From NCBI RefSeq assembly GCF_914767665.1, contig NC_059502.1, positions 42,581,812 to 42,645,811 on the forward strand: 64,000 nt of DNA, given 5' to 3'. Source of the DNA: Harmonia axyridis. Taxonomy: Eukaryota > Arthropoda > Insecta > Coleoptera > Coccinellidae. A program made the position numbers and the translations under genes. The notes beneath the pieces are model-generated. The model did no database searches. It had not been told where the DNA came from and was given only the letters and a program-made list of their open reading frames with translations. This document shows positions 33,401 to 47,400 of the stretch, piece by piece (within the stretch, counting starts at the first letter, position 1; each line of letters starts with the position of its first letter).

Positions 33401-34165
33401 ACAATTTTTTAAGGTCCGGGGTAAGGAAAATTCGAGAAAATTCAATCTCTCTACAAAAATCGTTATATCTCCTATACTATTCGTCGCAGACCCCTCAAAT
33501 AAAAACTTTCGTGATCTACGTGAACAGATCAATAGAAAAAGAGGTATTTTATTACCAAGAAAGATCTTTTGATTTTTTATAATTTTTCAAGGTCCGGGGT
33601 AAGGAAAATTCGAGAAAATTCAATCTCTCTATAAAAATCGTTATATCTCCTAAACTATTCGTCGCAGACTGCTCAAATAAAAACTTTCGTGATCTACATG
33701 ACCAGATCAATAGAAAAAGAGGTATATTATTACCAAGAAGGAACTTTCAATTTTTTACAATTTTTTAAGGTCCGGGGTAAGAAAAATTCGAGAAAATTCG
33801 AGAAAATTTTTCGACTCAAATATTGTCAGGCGAGAGTGGGATTCGAATAATAATAATTGGTATTTATTTCAAAGACATGTTACATCATTTTCAAGAAACA
33901 GTAACACAATAACCATGAACTGCCAATACCAACTCTGCTCACCGATTTTCCGTAGTCCCCATAGTTTAGGAGAAATTTGAAGTCGAAATTTTCGGAAAAA
34001 ACCGTAAAAATTCAATCTCTCTATAAAAATCGTTACATCTCCTAAACTATTCGTCGCAGACCCCTCGTATAAAAACTTTCGTGATCTACGTGAACACATC
34101 AATACAAAAAGAGGTATATTATCACCAAGAAGGAACTTTTAATTTTTTACAATTTTTTAAAGTCG
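30453..34165. repeat. Satellite 2 higher-order repeat of 3713 bp, copy 2
   Basis: Same unit order and private markers as copy 1, with only scattered single-base differences, so the duplication is recent. It diverges at about 34200. Confidence 0.82.
33850..33911. repeat. 62-bp insertion in a long unit, second copy
   Basis: Same insertion at the same site, 3713 bp further on, differing by one base (ATAATT for ATAGTT). It was copied with the surrounding higher-order repeat. Confidence 0.85.
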
Positions 34166-35299
34166 GGGGTAAGGAAAATTCGAGAAAATTCAATCTCTCT
34201 ACAAAAATCGTTATATCTCCTAAACTTTTCGTCGCAGACCCCTCAAATAAAAACTTTCGTGATCTACGTGAACAGATCTATAGAAAAAGAGGTATTTTAT
34301 TACCAAGAAAGATCTTTTAATTTTTTACAATTTTTCAAGGTCCGGGTTTAGGAAAATTCGAGAAAATTCAATCTCTCTACAAAAATCGTTATATCTCCTA
34401 AACTATTCGTCGCATACCCCTCAAGTAAAAACTTTCGTGATCTACGTGACCAGATCAATAGAAAAAGAGGTATATTATTACCAAGAAGGAACTTTCAATT
34501 TTTTACAATTTTTTAAGGTCCGGGGTAAGGAAAATTCGAGAAAATTTTTCGACTCAAATATTGTCAGGCGAGAGTGGGATTCGAATAACCATGAACTGCC
34601 AACACCAACTCTGCTTACCGATTTTCCGTAGTCCCCATAGTTTAGGAGAAATTTGAATTCGAAATTTTTGGAAAAAACCGTAAAAATTCAATCTCTCTAC
34701 AAAAATCGTTATATCTCCTAAACTATTCGTCGCATACCCCTCAAATAAAAACTTTCGTGATCTACGTGACCAGATCAATAGAAAAAGAGGTATATTATTA
34801 CCAAGAAGGAACTTTTAATTTTTTACAATTTTTCAAGGTCCGGGGTAAGGAAAATTCGAGAAAATTCAATCTCTCTACAAAAATCGTTATATCTCCTAAA
34901 CTATTCGTCGCAGACCCCTCAAATAAAAACTTTCGTGATCTTCGTGAACTACGTGAACAGATCAATAGAAAAAGAGGTATATTATCACCAAGAAGGAACT
35001 TTTAATTTTTTACAATTTTTTAAGGTCCGGGGTAAGGAAAATTCGAGAAAAATCAATCTCTCTACAAAAATCGTTATATCTCCTAAACTATTCGTCGCAG
35101 ACACCTCATATAAAAACTTTCGTGATCTACGTGAACAGATCAATAGAAAAAGAGGTATATTATCACCAAGAAGGAACTTTTAATTTTTTACAATTTTTTA
35201 AGGTCCGGGGTAAGGAAAATTCGAGAAAATTCAATCTCTCTACAAAAATCGTTATATCTCCTAAACTATTCGTCGCAGACCCCTCAAATAAAAACTTTC

Positions 35300-37390
35300 G
35301 TGATCTACGTGAACAGATCAATAGAAAAAGAGGTATTTTATTACCAAGAAAGATCTTTTGATTTTTTACGATTTTTCAAGGTCCGGGGTAAGGAAAATTC
35401 GAGAAAATTCAATCTCTCTATAAAAATCGTTATATCTCCTAAACTATTCGTCGCGGACTGCTCAAATAAAAACTTTCGTGATCTACATGACCAGATCAAT
35501 AGAAAAAGAGGTATATTATTACCAAGAAGGAACTTTCAATTTTTTACAATTTTTTAAGGTCCGGGGTAAGAAAAATTCGAGAAAATTCGAGAAAATTTTT
35601 CGACTCATATATTGTCAGGCGAGAGTGGGATTCGAATAACCATGAACTGCCAATACCAACTCTGCTCACCGATTTTCCGTAGTCCCCATAGTTCAGGAGG
35701 AATTTGAATTCGAAATTTTTGGAAAAAACCGTAAAAATTCAATCTCTCTACAAAAATCGTTATATCTCCTAAACTATTCGTCGCATACCCCTCAAATAAA
35801 AACTTTCGTGATCTACGTGACCAGATCAATAGAAAAAGAGGTATATTATTACCAAGAAGGAACTTTTAATTTTTTACAATTTTTCAAGGTTCGGGGTAAG
35901 GAAAATTCGAGAAAATTCAATCTCTCTACAAAAATCGTTATATCTCCTAAACTATTCGTGGCAGACCCCTCAAATAAAAACTTTCGTGGTCTTCGTGAAC
36001 TACGTGAACAGATCAATAGAAAAAGAGGTATATTATCACCAAGAAGGAACTTTTAATTTTTTACAATTTTTTAAGGTCCGGGGTAAGGAAAATTCGAGAA
36101 AAATCAATCTCTCTACAAAAATCGTTATATCTCCTAAACTATTCGTCGCAGACACCTCATATAAAAACTTTCGTGATCTACGTGAACAGATCAATAGAAA
36201 AAGAGGTATATTATCACCAAGAAGGAACTTTTAATTTTTTACAATTTTTTAAGGTCCGGGGTAAGGAAAATTCGAGAAAATTCAATCTCTCTACAAAAAT
36301 CGTTATATCTCCTAAACTATTCGTCGCAGACCCCTCAAATAAAAACTTTCGTGATCTTCGTGAACTACGTGAACAGATCAATAGAAAAAGAGGTATATTA
36401 TCACCAAGAAGGAACTTTTAATTTTTTACAATTTTTTAAGGTCCGGGGTAAGGAAAATTCGAGAAAATTCAATCTCTCTACAAAAATCGTTATATCTCCT
36501 AAACTATTCGTCGCAGACCCCTCAAATAAAAACTTTCGTGATCTACGTGAACAGATCAATAGAAAAAGAGGTATTTTATTACCAAGAAAGATCTTTTGAT
36601 TTTTTACAATTTTTCAAGGTCCGGGGTAAGGAAAATTCGAGAAAATTCAATCTCTCTATAAAAATCGTTATATCTCCTAAACTATTCGTCGCAGATTGCT
36701 CAAATGAAAACTTTCGTGATCTACATGACCAGATCAATAGAAAAAGAGGTATATTATTACCAAGAAGGAACTTTCAATTTTTTACAATTTTTTAAGGTCC
36801 GGGGTAAGAAAAATTCGAGAAAATTCGAGAAAATTTTTCGACTCAAATATTGTCAGGCGAGAGTGGGATTCGAATAACCATGAACTGCCAATACCAACTC
36901 TGCTCACCGATTTTCCGTAGTCCCCATAGTTTAGGAGAAATTTGAAGTCGAAATTTTTGGAAAAAACCGTAAAAATTCAATCTCTCTATAAAAATCGTTA
37001 CATCTCCTAAACTATTCGTCGCAGACCCCTCATATAAAAACTTTCGTGATCTACGTGAACACATCAATAGAAAAAGAGGTATATTATCACCAAGAAGGAA
37101 CTTTTAATTTTTTACAATTTTTTAAGGTCCGGGGTAAGGAAAATTCGAGAAAATTCATTCTCTCTACAAAAATCGTTATATCTCCTAAACTTTTCGTCGC
37201 AGACCCCTCAAATAAAAACTTTCGTGATCTACGTGAACAGATCAATAGAAAAAGAGGTATTTTATTACCAAGAAAGATCTTTTAATTTTTTACAATTTTT
37301 CAAGGTCCGGGGTAAGGAAAATTCGAGAAAATTCAATCTCTCTATAAAAATCGTTATATCTCCTAAACTATTCGTCGCAGACTCCTCAAA
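35300..37390. repeat. Satellite 2 higher-order block (about 2.8-kb offset), copy 1
   Basis: Private markers CTCATATATTGTCAGG (35604), TTCGTGGCAGACC (35957), GTGGTCTTCGTG (35986) and AATTCATTCTCTC (37156) recur 2793-2797 bp later in the same order. Confidence 0.78.
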
Positions 37391-38096
37391 TAAAAACTTT
37401 CGTGATCTTCATGACCAGATCAATAGAAAAAGAGGTATATTATTACCAAGAAGGAACTTTTAATTTTTTACAATTTTTTAAGGTCCGGGGTAAGGAAAAT
37501 TCGAGAAAATTCGAGAAAATTTTTCGACTCAAATATTGTCAGGCGAGAGTGGGATTCGAATAACCATGAACTGCCAACACCAACTCTGCTTACCGATTTT
37601 CCGTAGTCCCCATAGTTTAAGAGAAATTTGAATTCGAAATTTTTGGAAAAAACCGTAAAAATTCAATCTCTCTACAAAAATCGTTATATCTCCTAAACTA
37701 TTCGTCGCATACCCCTCAAATAAAAACTTTCGTGATCTACAGACCAGATCAATAGAAAAAGAGGTATATTATTACCAAGAAGGAACTTTTAATTTTTTAC
37801 GATTTTTTAAAGTCCGGGGTAAGGAAAATTCGAGAAAATTCAATCTCTCTACAAAAATCGTTATATCTCCTAAACTATTCGTCGCAGACCCCTCAAATAA
37901 AAACTTTCGTGATCTTCGTGAACTACGTGAACAGATCAATAGAAAAAGAGGTATATTATCACCAAGAAGGAACTTTTAATTTTTTACAATTTTTTAAGGT
38001 CCGGGGTAAGGAAAATTTCGAGAAAAAACAATCTCTCTACAAAAATCGTTATATCTCCTAAACTATTCGTCGCAGACCCCTCAAATAAAAACTTTC

Positions 38097-40183
38097 GTGA
38101 TCTACGTGAACAGATCAATAGAAAAAGAGGTATTTTATTACCAAGAAAGATCTTTTGATTTTTTACAATTTTTCAAGGTCCGGGGTAAGGAAAATTCGAG
38201 AAAATTCAATCTCTCTATAAAAATCGTTATATCTCCTAAACTATTCGTCGCGGACTGCTCAAATAAAAACTTTCGTGATCTACATGACCAGATCAATAGA
38301 AAAAGAGGTATATTATTACCAAGAAGGAACTTTCAATTTTTTACAATTTTTTAAGGTCCGGGGTAAGAAAAATTCGAGAAAATTCGAGAAAATTTTTCGA
38401 CTCATATATTGTCAGGCGAGAGTGGGATTCGAATAACCATGAACTGCCAATACCAACTCTGCTCACCGATTTTCCGTAGTCCCCATAGTTCAGGAGGAAT
38501 TTGAATTCGAAATTTTTGGAAAAAACCGTAAAAATTCAATCTCTCTACAAAAATCGTTATATCTCCTAAACTATTCGTCGCATACCCCTCAAATAAAAAC
38601 TTTCGTGATCTACGTGACCAGATCAATAGAAAAAGAGGTATATTATTACCAAGAAGGAACTTTTAATTTTTTACAATTTTTCAAGGTCCGGGGTAAGGAA
38701 AATTCGAGAAAATTCAATCTCTCTACAAAAATCGTTATATCTCCTAAACTATTCGTGGCAGACCCCTCAAATAAAAACTTTCGTGGTCTTCGTGAACTAC
38801 GTGAACCAATAGAAAAAGAGGTATATTATCACCAAGAAGGAACTTTTAATTTTTTACAATTTTTTAAGGTCCGGGGTAAGGAAAATTCGAGAAAAATCAA
38901 TCTCTCTACAAAAATCGTTATATCACCTAAACTATTCGTCGCAGACACCTCATATAAAAACTTTCGTGATCTACGTGAACAGATCAATAGAAAAAGAGGT
39001 ATATTATCACCAAGAAGGAACTTTTAATTTTTTACAATTTTTTAAGGTCCGGGGTAAGGAAAATTCGAGAAAATTCAATCTCTCTACAAAAATCGTTATA
39101 TCTCCTAAACTATTCGTCGCAGACCCCTCAAATAAAAACTTTCGTGATCTTCGTGAACTACGTGAACAGATCAATAGAAAAAGAGGTATATTATCACCAA
39201 GAAGGAACTTTTAATTTTTTACAATTTTTTAAAGTCCGGGGTAAGGAAAATTCGAGAAAATTCAATCTCTCTACAAAAATCGTTATATCTCCTAAACTAT
39301 TCGTCGCAGACCCCTCAAATAAAAACTTTCGTGATCTACGTGAACAGATCAATAGAAAAAGAGGTATTTTATTACCAAGAAAGATCTTTTGATTTTTTAC
39401 AATTTTTCAAGGTCCGGGGTAAGGAAAATTCGAGAAAATTCAATCTCTCTATAAAAATCGTTATATCTCCTAAACTATTCGTCGCAGATTGCTCAAATGA
39501 AAACTTTCGTGATCTACATGACCAGATCAATAGAAAAAGAGGTATATTATTACCAAGAAGGAACTTTCAATTTTTTACAATTTTTTAAGGTCCGGGGTAA
39601 AAAAAATTCGAGAAAATTCGAGAAAATTTTTCGACTCAAATATTGTCAGGCGAGAGTGGGATTCGAATAACCATGAACTGCCAATACCAACTCTGCTCAC
39701 CGATTTTCCGTAGTCCCCATAGTTTAGGAGAAATTTGAAGTCGAAATTTTTGGAAAAAACCGTAAAAATTCAATCTCTCTATAAAAATCGTTACATCTCC
39801 TAAACTATTCGTCGCAGACCCCTCATATAAAAACTTTCGTGATCTACGTGAACACATCAATAGAAAAAGAGGTATATTATCACCAAGAAGGAACTTTTAA
39901 TTTTTTACAATTTTTTAAGGTCCGGGGTAAGGAAAATTCGAGAAAATTCATTCTCTCTACAAAAATCGTTATATCTCCTAAACTTTTCGTCGCAGACCCC
40001 TCAAATAAAAACTTTCGTGATCTACGTGAACAGATCAATAGAAAAAGAGGTATTTTATTACCAAGAAAGATCTTTTAATTTTTTACAATTTTTCAAGGTC
40101 CGGGGTAAGGAAAATTCGAGAAAATTCAATCTCTCTACAAAAATCGTTATATCTCCTACACTATTCGTCGCAGACCCCTCAAA
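38097..40183. repeat. Satellite 2 higher-order block (about 2.8-kb offset), copy 2
   Basis: Second copy of the 35300-37390 block. A 4-bp deletion (GTGAACCAATAG at about 38809) changes the offset from 2797 to 2793. Confidence 0.78.
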
Positions 40184-43100
40184 TAAAAACTTTCGTGATC
40201 TACGTGAACAGATCAATAGAAAAAGAGGTATTTTATTACCAAGAAAGATCTTTTGATTTTTTACAATTTTTCAAGGTCCGGGGTAAGGAAAATTCGAGAA
40301 AATTCAATCTCTCTATAAAAATCGTTATATCTCCTAAACTATTCGTCGCGGACTGCTCAAATAAAAACTTTCGTGATCTACATGACCAGATCAATAGAAA
40401 AAGAGGTATATTATTACCAAGAAGGAACTTTCAATTTTTCACAATTTTTTAAGGTCCGGGGTAAGAAAAATTCGAGAAAATTCGAGAAAATTTTTCGACT
40501 CAAATATTGTCAGGCGAGAGTGGGATTCGAATAACCATGAACTGCCAACACCAACTCTGCTTACCGATTTTCCGTAGTCCCCATAGTTTAGGAGAAATTT
40601 GAATTCGAAATTTTTGGAAAAAACCGTAAAAATTCAATCTCTCTACAAAAATCGTTATATCTCCTAAACTATTCGTCGCATACCCCTCAAATAAAAACTT
40701 TCGTGATCTACAGACCAGATCAATAGAAAAAGAGGTATATTATTACCAAGAAGGAACTTTTAATTTTTTACGATTTTTTAAAGTCCGGGGTAAGGAAAAT
40801 TCGAGAAAATTCAATCTCTCTACAAAAATCGTTATATCTCCTAAACTATTCGTCGCAGACCCCTCAAATAAAAACTTTCGTGATCTTCGTGAACTACGTG
40901 AACAGATCAATAGAAAAAGAGGTATATTATCACCAAGAAGGAACTTTTAATTTTTTACAATTTTTTAAGGTCCGGGGTAAGGAAAATTCGAGAAAAAACA
41001 ATCTCTCTACAAAAATCGTTATATCTCCTAAACTATTCGTCGCAGACCCCTCAAATAAAAACTTTCGTGATCTACGTGAACAGATCAATAGAAAAAGAGG
41101 TATTTTATTACCAAGAAAGATCTTTTGATTTTTTACAATTTTTCAAGGTCCGGGGTAAGGAAAATTCGAGAAAATTCAATCTCTCTATAAAAATCGTTAT
41201 ATCTCCTAAACTATTCGTCGCGGACTGCTCAAATAAAAACTTTCGTGATCTACATGACCAGATCAATAGAAAAAGAGGTATATTATTACCAAGAAGGAAC
41301 TTTCAATTTTTTACAATTTTTTAAGGTCCGGGGTAAGAAAAATTCGAGAAAATTCGAGAAAATTTTTCGACTCAAATATTGTCAGGCGAGAGTGGGATTC
41401 GAATAACCATGAACTGCCAATACCAACTCTGCTCACCGATTTTCCGTAGTCCTCATAGTTCAGGAGGAATTTGAATTCGAAATTTTTGGAAAAAACCGTA
41501 AAAATTCAATCTCTCTACAAAAATCCTTATATCTCCTAAACAATTCGTTGCAAACCCCTCAAATAAAAACTTTCGTGATCTACGTGACCAGATCAATAGA
41601 AAAAGAGGTATATTATCACCAAGAAGGAACTTTTAATTTTTTACAATTTTTTAAGGTCCGGGGTAAGGAAAATTCGAGAAAATTCAATCTCTCTACAAAA
41701 ATCGTTATATCTCCTAAACTTTTCGTCGCAGACCCCTCAAATAAAAACTTTCGTGATCTACGTGAACAGATCAATAGAAAAAGAGGTATTTTATTACCAA
41801 GAAAGATCTTTTAATTTTTTACAATTTTTCAAGGTCCGGGGTAAGGAAAATTCGACAAAATTCAATCTCTCTACAAAAATCGTTATATCTCCTAAACTAT
41901 TCGTCGCAGACCCCTCAAATAAAAACTTTCGTGATCTTCGTGAACTACGCGAACAGATCAATAGAAAAAGAGGTATATTATCACCAAGAAGGAACTTTTA
42001 ATTTTTTACAATTTTTTAAGGTCCGGGGTAAGGAAAATTCGAGAAAATTCAATCTCTCTACAAAAATCGTTATATCTCCTAAACTATTCGTCGCAGACCC
42101 CTCAAATAAAAACTTTCGTGATCTTCGTGAACTACGTGAACAGATCAATAGAAAAAGAGGTATATTATCACCAAGAAGGAACTTTTAATTTTTTACAATT
42201 TTTTAAGGTCCGGGGTAAGGAAAATTCGAGAAAATTCAATCTCTCTACAAAAATCGTTATATCTCCTAAACTATTCGTCGCAGACCCCTCAAATAAAAAC
42301 TTTCGTGATCTACGTGAACAGATCAATAGAAAAAGAGGTATTTTATTACCAAGAAAGATCTTTTGATTTTTTACAATTTTTCAAGGTCCGGGGTGAGGAA
42401 AATTCGAGAAAATTCAATCTCTCTATAAAAATCGTTATATCTCCTAAACTATTCGTCGCGGACTGCTCAAATAAAAACTTTCGTGATCTACATGACCAGA
42501 TCAATAGAAAAAGAGGTATATTATTACCAAGAAGGAACTTTCAATTTTTTACAATTTTTTAAGGTCCGGGGTAAGAAAAATTCGAGAAAATTCGAGAAAA
42601 TTTTTCGACTCAAATATTGTCAGGCGAGAGTGGGATTCGAATAACCATGAACTGCCAATACCAACTCTGCTCACCGATTTTCCGTAGTCCCCATAGTTTA
42701 GGAGAAATTTGAAGTCGAAATTTTTGGAAAAAACCATAAAAATTCAATCTCTCTATAAAAATCGTTATATCTCCTAAACTATTCGTCGCAGACACCTCAT
42801 ATAAAAACTTTCGTGATCTACGTGAACAGATCTATAGAAAAAGAGGTATATTATCACCAAGAAGGAACTTTTAATTTTTTACAATTTTTTAAGGTCCGGG
42901 GTAAGGAAAATTCGAGAAAATTCAATCTCTCTACAAAAATCGTTATATCTCCTAAACTATTCGTCGCAGACCCCTCAAATAAAAACTTTCGTGATCTACG
43001 TGAACAGATCAATAGAAAAAAAAGTATTTTATTACCAAGAAAGATCTTTTGATTTTTTACAATTTTTCAAGGTCCGGGGTAAGGAAAATTCGAGAAAATT

Positions 43101-45590
43101 CAATCTCTCTATAAAAATCGTTATATCTCCTTAACTATTCGTCGCGGACTGCTCAAATAAAAACTTTCGTGATCTACATGACCAGATCAATAGAAAAAGA
43201 GGTATATTATTACCAAGAAGGAACTTTCAATTTTTTACAATTTTTTAAGGTCCGGGGTAAGAAAAATTCGAGAAAATTCGAGAAAATTTTTCGACTCAAA
43301 TATTGTCAGGCGAGAGTGGGATTCGAATAACCATGAACTGCCAATACCAACTCTGCTCACCGATTTTCCGTAGTCCCCATAGTTTAGGAGAAATTTGAAG
43401 TCGAAATTTTTGGAAAAAACCGTAAAAATTCAATCTCTCTATAAAAATCGTTACATCTCCTAAACTATTCGTCGCAGACCCCTCATATAAAAACTTTCGT
43501 GATCTACGTGAACAGATCAATAGAAAAAGAGGTATTTTATTACCAAGAAAGATCTTTTAATTTTTTACAATTTTTCAAGGTCCGGGGTAAGGAAAATTCG
43601 ACAAAATTCAATCTCTCTACAAAAATCGTTATATCTCCTAAACTATTCGTCGCAGACCCCTCAAATAAAAACTTTCGTGATCTTCGTGAACTACGTGAAC
43701 AGATCAATAGAAAAAGAGGTATATTATCACCAAGAAGGAACTTTTAATTTTTTACAATTTTTTAAGGTCCGGGGTAAGGAAAATTCGAGAAAATTCAATC
43801 TCTCTACAAAAATCGTTATATCTCCTAAACTATTCGTCGCAGACCCCTCAAATAAAAACTTTCGTGATCTTCGTGAACTACGTGAACAGATCAATAGAAA
43901 AAGAGGTATATTATCACCAAGAAGGAACTTTTAATTTTTTACAATTTTTTAAGGTCCGGGGTAAGGAAAATTCGAGAAAATTCAATCTCTCTACAAAAAT
44001 CGTTATATCTCCTAAACTATTCGTCGCAGACCCCTCAAATAAAAACTTTCGTGATCTACGTGAACAGATCAATAGAAAAAGAGGTATTTTATTACCAAGA
44101 AGGAACTTTCAATTTTTTACAATTTTTTAAGGTCCGGGGTAAGAAAAATTCGAGAAAATTCAATCTCTCTACAAAAATCGTTATATCTCCTAAACTATTC
44201 GTCGCAGACCCCTCAAATAAAAACTTTCGTGATCTTCGTGAACTACGTGAACAGATCAATAGAAAAAGAGGTATATTATCACCAAGAAGGAACTTTTAAT
44301 TTTTTACATTTTTTTAAGGTCCGGGGTAAGGAAAATTCGAGAAAATTCAATCTCTCTACAAAAATCGTTATATCTCCTAAACTATTCGTCGCAGACACCT
44401 CAAATAAAAACTTTCGTGATCTACGTGAACAGATCAATAGCAAAAGAGGTATTTTATTACCAAGAAAGATCTTTTGATTTTTTACAATTTTTCAAGGTCC
44501 GGGGTAAGGAAAATTCGAGAAAATTCAATCTCTCTATAAAAATCGTTATATCTCCTAAACTATTCGTCGCGGACTGCTCAAATAAAAACTTTCGTGATCT
44601 ACATGACCAGATCAATAGAAAAAGAGGTATATTATTACCAAGAAGGAACTTTCAATTTTTTACAATTTTTTAAGGTCCGGGGTAAGAAAAATTCGAGAAA
44701 ATTCGAGAAAATTTTTCGACTCAAATATTTTCAGGCGAGAGTGGGATTCGAATAACCATGAACTGCCAACACCAACTCTGCTCACCGATTTTCCGTAGTC
44801 CCCATAGTTCAGGAGGAATTTGAATTCGAAATTTTTGGAAAAAACCGTAAAAATTCAATCTCTCTATAAAAATCGTTACATCTCCTAAACTATTCGTCGC
44901 AGACCCCTCATATAAAAACTTTCGTGATCTACGTGAACACATCAATAGAAAAAGAGGTATATTATCACCAAGAAGGAACTTTTAATTTTTTACAATTTTT
45001 TAAGGTCCGGGGTAAGGAAAATTCGAGAAAATTCATTCTCTCTACAAAAATCGTTATATCTCCTAAACTTTTCGTCGCAGACCCCTCAAATAAAAACTTT
45101 CGTGATCTACGTGAACAGATCAATAGAAAAAGAGGTATTTTATTACCAAGAAGGAACTTTTAATTTTTTACAATTTTTTAAGGTCCGGGGTAAGGAAAAT
45201 TCGAGAAAATTCAAATATTGTCAGGCGAGAGTGGGATTCGAATAACCATGAACTGCCAACACCAACTCTGCTTACCGATTTTCCGTAGTCCCCATAGTTT
45301 AGGAGAAATTTGAATTCGAAATTTTTGGAAAAAACCGTAAAAATTCAATCTCTCTACAAAAATCGTTATATCTCCTAAACTATTCGTCGCATACCCCTCA
45401 AATAAAAACTTTCGTGATCTACAGACCAGATCAATAGAAAAAGAGGTATATTATTACCAAGAAGGAACTTTTAATTTTTTACGATTTTTTAAAGTCCGGG
45501 GTAAGGAAAATTCGAGAAAATTCAATCTCTCTACAAAAATCGTTATATCTCCTAAACTATTCGTCGCAGACCCCTCAAATAAAAACTTTC

Positions 45591-47400
45591 GTGATCTTCG
45601 TGAACTACGTGAACAGATCAATAGAAAAAGAGGTATATTATCACCAAGAAGGAACTTTTAATTTTTTACAATTTTTTAAGGTCCGGGGTAAGGAAAATTC
45701 GAGAAAAAACAATCTCTCTACAAAAATCGTTATATCTCCTGAACTATTCGTCGCAGACCCCTCAAATAAAAACTTTCGTGATCTACGTGAACAGATCAAT
45801 AGAAAAAGAGGTATTTTATTACCAAGAAAGATCTTTTGATTTTTTACAATTTTTCAAGGTCCGGGGTAAGGAAAATTCGAGAAAATTCAATCTCTCTATA
45901 AAAATCGTTATATCTCCTAAACTATTCGTCGCGGACTGCTCAAATAAAAACTTTCGTGATCTACATGACCAGATCAATAGAAAAAGAGGTATATTATTAC
46001 CAAGAAGGAACTTTCAATTTTTTACAATTTTTTAATGTCCGGGGTAAGAAAAATTCGGGAAAATTCGAGAAAATTCGAGAAAATTTTTCGACTCAAATAT
46101 TGTCAGGCGAGAGTGGGATTCGAATAACCATGAACTGCCAATACCAACTCTGCTCACCGATTTTCCGTAGTCCCCATAGTTCAGGAGGAATTTGAATTCG
46201 AAATTTTTGGAAAAAACCGTAAAAATTCAATCTCTCTACAAAAATCCTTATATCTCCTAAACAATTCGTTGCAAACCCCTCAAATAAAAACTTTCGTGAT
46301 CTACGTGACCAGATCAATAGAAAAAGAGGTATATTATCACCAAGAAGGAACTTTTAATTTTTTACAATTTTTTAAGGTCCGGGGTAAGGAAAATTCGACA
46401 AAATTCAATCTCTCTACAAAAATCGTTATATCTCCTAAACTATTCGTCGCAGACCCCTCAAATAAAAACTTTCGTGATCTACGTGAACAGATCAATAGAA
46501 AAAGAGGTATTTTATTACCAAGAAAGATCTTTTAATTTTTTACAATTTTTCAAGGTCCGGGGTAAGGAAAATTCGACAAAATTCAATCTCTCTACAAAAA
46601 TCGTTATATCTCCTAAACTATTCGTCGCAGACCCCTCAAATAAAAACTTTCGTGATCTTCGTGAACTACGTGAACAGATCAATAGAAAAAGAGGTATATT
46701 ATCACCAAGAAGGAACTTTTAATTTTTTACAATTTTTTAAGGTCCGGGGTAAGGAAAATTCGAGAAAATTCAATCTCTCTACAAAAATCGTTATATCTCC
46801 TAAACTATTCGTCGCAGACCCCTCAAATAAAAACTTTCGTGATCTTCGTGAACTACGTGAACAGATCAATAGAAAAAGAGGTATATTATCACCAAGAAGG
46901 AACTTTTAATTTTTTACAATTTTTTAAGGTCCGGGGTAAGGAAAATTCGAGAAAATTCAATCTCTCTACAAAAATCGTTATATCTCCTAAACTATTCGTC
47001 GCAGACCCCTCAAATAAAAACTTTCGTGATCTACGTGAACAGATCAATAGAAAAAGAGGTATTTTATTACCAAGAAGGAACTTTCAATTTTTTACAATTT
47101 TTTAAGGTCCGGGGTAAGAAAAATTCGAGAAAATTCGAGAAAATTTTTCGACTCAAATATTGTCAGGCGAGAGTGGGATTCGAATAACCATGAACTGCCA
47201 ATACCAACTCTGCTCACCGATTTTCCGTAGTCCCCATAGTTTAGGAGAAATTTGAAGTCGAAATTTTTGGAAAAAACCGTAAAAATTCAATCTCTCTATA
47301 AAAATCGTTACATCTCCTAAACTATTCGTCGCAGACCCCTCATATAAAAACTTTCGTGATCTACGTGAACACATCAATAGAAAAAGAGGTATATTATCAC
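45591..47400. repeat. Satellite 2 higher-order block (5051-bp offset), copy 1
   Basis: Unit order and markers, such as AAATCCTTATATCTCC and GACAAAATTCAATC, recur exactly 5051 bp downstream at 50642-52450. Confidence 0.75.
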
